DNA from: Leptospira langatensis
GTDB taxonomy: Bacteria > Spirochaetota > Leptospiria > Leptospirales > Leptospiraceae
NCBI RefSeq assembly: GCF_004770615.1
Contig: NZ_RQER01000007.1
Span: forward strand, 124,001-188,000
DNA length: 64,000 nucleotides
Direction: 5' to 3'
Position numbers and translations under genes: made by a program
Notes under the pieces: model-generated
Seen by the model: the letters and a program-made list of their open reading frames with translations, nothing else
The model's database searches: none
What the model was told of the DNA's origin: nothing
Part shown: piece after piece, positions 61,485 to 64,000 of the stretch
How the letters are laid out: each line of letters opens with the position of its first letter
Numbering within the stretch: position 1 is the stretch's first letter

Positions 61485-63824
61485 CTAGGAACCTGTCTTA
61501 GGCAGGAAATATTCTCCCGCCTTCTTCCATTTACCGGAATTAAGAAGCAGTATTTCTAATCGAGACTTGAGATCGGCACAGGCTCCGTTGGGAAGAGGAT
61601 GGGTATTCCAAGGGTCCTTCTTCCGATCGTAACAGAGATATTTCACTCCTTCCGGGCCTGGCACATAGATCAGCTTCCTGCTTCTGTCCTGGATCATTCT
61701 ATGTTTCGAAAATAGGACTGTTTCCTTGGCATAGGAGTCGGAAACCGTCACGCTGTTTCCGTCCTCCGGATCGATCGTATGCAATTCCAGAATGTTCGGA
61801 TAACGGATCCGATCCTTTTGGAAGAAATGATCCCCTCGGTCCGAGAACCAGATCCCGGTTTCCGAATAGACCGTTCTATCCTCGGCCCAATCCCCCCCGG
61901 TCGGCAGATGGCTTAGATCCTTCCCCCCTAGATCCGGCTTGGAATCGGTTTCCAAAACGCTTAAAACCGTAGGGAAAACATCCAAAGAGCTGGTAATCCC
62001 TTTAAAATTCCCGGCTTTTTGCCCGGAGAACGACTTAGGATACTTGAGGAGGAGAGGGACCTTGGTAACCCCTTCTCCCCGGAGATGTTCCCCATGCCCA
62101 TGAGAATGGTCCTCTTCAAACAGGGACTCCCCATGGTCGGAAGTGAGAAGTATTAAAGTTTTATCATATAGATCCCTTTCTTTCAAACGAGCGATGATCT
62201 CGCCCACAGCATGATCGAAGGACTTCAGAGAGGCTTGGTATATCTTACGGATCTGTTCCTGCTCTCTTGCGTCTGGCTTCTCGGAATTGCTTGGATCTAC
62301 GAATCGAAAGTATTTGGAAGGACCGTAGTAGTTCGGATCCGTCCCGTCCTTATAGAAGGGATACGGAGGACTGTATGGGAAATGGGTCACGGAGGAAAAG
62401 TAAACTGCAAAGAAAGGCTTTCCTTTTCGATCGAAGATCGGATCCAGATCGGAAAGGATACGAGAATCGTCTCCTAACGTAGGTAAGGAACGGATAGAAG
62501 AAAGATATTCCCCTCCTCCAAAAAAAGAACCGGTCAACACGGGAAGAAAGAATACCTGAGACTCTATCGTTCTCTGTTGGGTGAGAGTCTCCGCACTGAA
62601 ATTCGGCGCGTGTATTTCTTGGAAACCCCAGTTGGCTCTCGGGAAAATATCTCCCGCAAAAGAAGAGACCACTGCAGTTCTATGAGTCTCCGACAGAAAG
62701 GAAGGAAGAGTAGGAATGGAAACTCCAAGCTTGGACCTATCCTCTCTATCAGGGAACATATCTTGGATGCCATGCTCAAAAGAATATCTTCCCGTCAATA
62801 GATCTGCCCAAGCGGGAAAGGTCCGAGGAATGGTAGTATGGTGATCCAGAAACACAACTGAATCTTTGGCAAGTGCATCTATATTCGGAGTGAGATCCTT
62901 ATTTCCTTGGATAAAGCCGAGTTTGTCCTCTCGGATACTATCCGCGGCGAGAATGAGAACATTGAATTCTTTAGACTTCTTTGCGATCGGAAATTGCGGA
63001 GAAGAAGGTCCCTTTTGAAAATCATGATGTACGAATATAGAAATACCGAATGCGAAGAGAAGCGCGGAAGCAAGGGCGAGATCCTTTTTAGATCGGAATA
63101 CGCCAGTAAGTTTCCAAGATCCTGTTTCCCCGATCGCCGAAGGATCCTTACTCACAATTGCAGGAGTGATCAGTAAAAAATCCTTACTATACAAAAAGCA
63201 AAGAGCAAAAATCCCCAAGAACAAACCGCTGAGATGGAACAAGTAGAAGAGTATTATAAATACTAGATATTCTATCAGGGAACGATACTGTTTCGTTTGC
63301 CAAAGAGAGAAGAAACTCCTGCCGACTTGTAAGCCCAGAAAGATCCCGAGCAGGGAAGAAAATACCCAAGGAGGAAAATGATCCGTGATGAAATACAGAA
63401 ACCCGAGAGCCCAAGTGTGCCTATAATAGAAAAACTCTCCGTACACTTGCGGATATTTGGAAACGGAATGGCAGAATAATAGGAATAAGACAGAAAACAG
63501 AATGGAATAGATGCGCAGAGGTGAGATCCGCTCCCCCTTCTTCCAATCCATAAACTCTGGACCTAAAAATAAGATCAGGGCCGCGAGAAAGAATGAATAT
63601 GCAGAAAGAAGAACTCCTCCTAAGTCTCGCAAAAGAAGAGGGGCTAGTCCATAGAACAAAGAAGCGAACTCACTGATATCCACTCCCATCACATGAAAGG
63701 AAGTATTCGTGAGTAAACATAGAAGAGAGAGAACGAATACGAAGATCCCTGCGTGAAGCCAAGGATTACCGGAATGAAACTGAGTGAAGAAAGATCCTTT
63801 GGATTTAGACCAGAATGCGGACAT
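61485..63824 (-). CDS. Membrane-anchored sulfatase-fold phosphotransferase or hydrolase with Thr nucleophile
   Basis: 779 residues. Eight or so membrane helices lie within 1-270. An extracytoplasmic alkaline-phosphatase-superfamily domain follows at about 285-700. Metal site: D295 (LILAADSIREDK) and D563-H564 (LLTSDHGESLF), with SHGHGEH (574 on). The nucleophile position of the sulfatase signature C/S-x-P-x-R reads T335-F-P-A-W (TIPRTFPAWADLLTGRY). With Thr in place of Cys/Ser no formylglycine can form, so a true sulfatase is unlikely. Thr is the nucleophile in LtaS and phosphoethanolamine transferases, which also have membrane-helix N-termini. Modification of an envelope glycan or lipid is therefore the more likely role. 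Its start overlaps the rsmD-like stop by 20 bases. Confidence 0.85.
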   Translation of the reverse strand: MSAFWSKSKGSFFTQFHSGNPWLHAGIFVFVLSLLCLLTNTSFHVMGVDISEFASLFYGLAPLLLRDLGGVLLSAYSFFLAALILFLGPEFMDWKKGERISPLRIYSILFSVLFLLFCHSVSKYPQVYGEFFYYRHTWALGFLYFITDHFPPWVFSSLLGIFLGLQVGRSFFSLWQTKQYRSLIEYLVFIILFYLFHLSGLFLGIFALCFLYSKDFLLITPAIVSKDPSAIGETGSWKLTGVFRSKKDLALASALLFAFGISIFVHHDFQKGPSSPQFPIAKKSKEFNVLILAADSIREDKLGFIQGNKDLTPNIDALAKDSVVFLDHHTTIPRTFPAWADLLTGRYSFEHGIQDMFPDREDRSKLGVSIPTLPSFLSETHRTAVVSSFAGDIFPRANWGFQEIHAPNFSAETLTQQRTIESQVFFLPVLTGSFFGGGEYLSSIRSLPTLGDDSRILSDLDPIFDRKGKPFFAVYFSSVTHFPYSPPYPFYKDGTDPNYYGPSKYFRFVDPSNSEKPDAREQEQIRKIYQASLKSFDHAVGEIIARLKERDLYDKTLILLTSDHGESLFEEDHSHGHGEHLRGEGVTKVPLLLKYPKSFSGQKAGNFKGITSSLDVFPTVLSVLETDSKPDLGGKDLSHLPTGGDWAEDRTVYSETGIWFSDRGDHFFQKDRIRYPNILELHTIDPEDGNSVTVSDSYAKETVLFSKHRMIQDRSRKLIYVPGPEGVKYLCYDRKKDPWNTHPLPNGACADLKSRLEILLLNSGKWKKAGEYFLPKTGS

Positions 63825-64000
63825 TCAAAGTATTCCTTCCGAAAGAACGAGAGGTAAAATCTTCCCAATCCAAAGGAGTCGGAGATTGAATGATGATCGC
63901 TGCAGTCCCAGGCTCATTCTGTATGATCTCGTCCACGACCGTTCTCAATTTCTGGGTTTTCTTTTCCCAGAAAGAATACGGTGGATCCATGAAATACACC
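63805..64000 (-). CDS. rsmD: RsmD-like 16S rRNA guanine methyltransferase, C-terminal part
   Basis: The last 65 residues or so of a Rossmann-fold methyltransferase, cut by the right window edge; the true start lies beyond 64000. The visible motif IV FMDPPYSFWE contains the DPPY that binds the target amino group in N6/N2-methyltransferases, and the size of the remaining tail fits RsmD (16S rRNA G966 N2). Related YhhF/N6-adenine methylases cannot be excluded. It overlaps the next gene by 20 bases, so the two are co-transcribed. Confidence 0.75.
   Translation of the reverse strand, partial: VYFMDPPYSFWEKKTQKLRTVVDEIIQNEPGTAAIIIQSPTPLDWEDFTSRSFGRNTLNVRILV

Overview
The window reads as chromosomal DNA of a spirochaete, most likely Leptospira. 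The pointers are a chemotaxis operon and a hook-building flagellar operon beside spirochaete-type large lipoproteins, frequent TTG and GTG starts with good ribosome binding sites, and intergenic motifs that I associate from memory with Leptospira. Base composition looks intermediate (mid-40s % G+C by eye), which would suit the P2/intermediate species group better than low-GC pathogens. That placement is an inference. No rRNA, tRNA, IS element, prophage or CRISPR array was seen. Nearly all genes are intact; only the two window edges cut genes (cheY on the left, an rsmD-like gene on the right).

Layout. 1-4924 (minus): cheW-cheA-cheB-cheY, with a CheA that carries a C-terminal CheC/CheX-type phosphatase domain. 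5028-6601 (minus): 5-formyl-THF cyclo-ligase, ZapA and a coiled-coil protein with an acidic tail. 6834-10144 (minus): thrS-infC-rpmI-rplT. carA runs divergently from thrS. 11445-13578: an ArsR/SRPBCC pair and a serine hydrolase. 13701-18787 (minus): two overlapping genes for very acidic proteins that share an 'EPIALSxDELGNLLSS' repeat, the second also having GAF domains and a degenerate GGDEF domain. 18981-26364 (minus): a complete F1Fo ATP synthase operon. lepB follows. 27538-30620 (plus): an aldolase-like gene, a TetR regulator, a CorA transporter and an SDR. 30764-32523 (minus): a LytS/LytTR two-component pair.

32798-45276 is the most distinctive block. On the plus strand are an outer-membrane beta-barrel protein and a FecR-domain protein ending in a haem-c motif (CLSCH). 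Converging on them are three large lipoprotein genes. Two of these are tandem paralogues that pair an Ig-like domain with what looks like a complete two-barrel BPI/TULIP lipid-binding module. This is the best candidate for an undescribed system: a surface or periplasmic lipid-handling lipoprotein operon facing a porin/FecR unit.

45815-64000: a TMEM43-family membrane protein, trpC, a STAS protein, murD, a GAF/HD-GYP protein, a neuropathy-target-esterase-like patatin with two cNMP domains, the operon fliK-flgD-flgE, carB (far from carA), a membrane-anchored alkaline-phosphatase-superfamily enzyme with Thr in place of the sulfatase Cys, and the end of an rsmD-like gene. The only stretch over 300 bases without a gene is 45277-45814, which holds a terminator and several inverted repeats.
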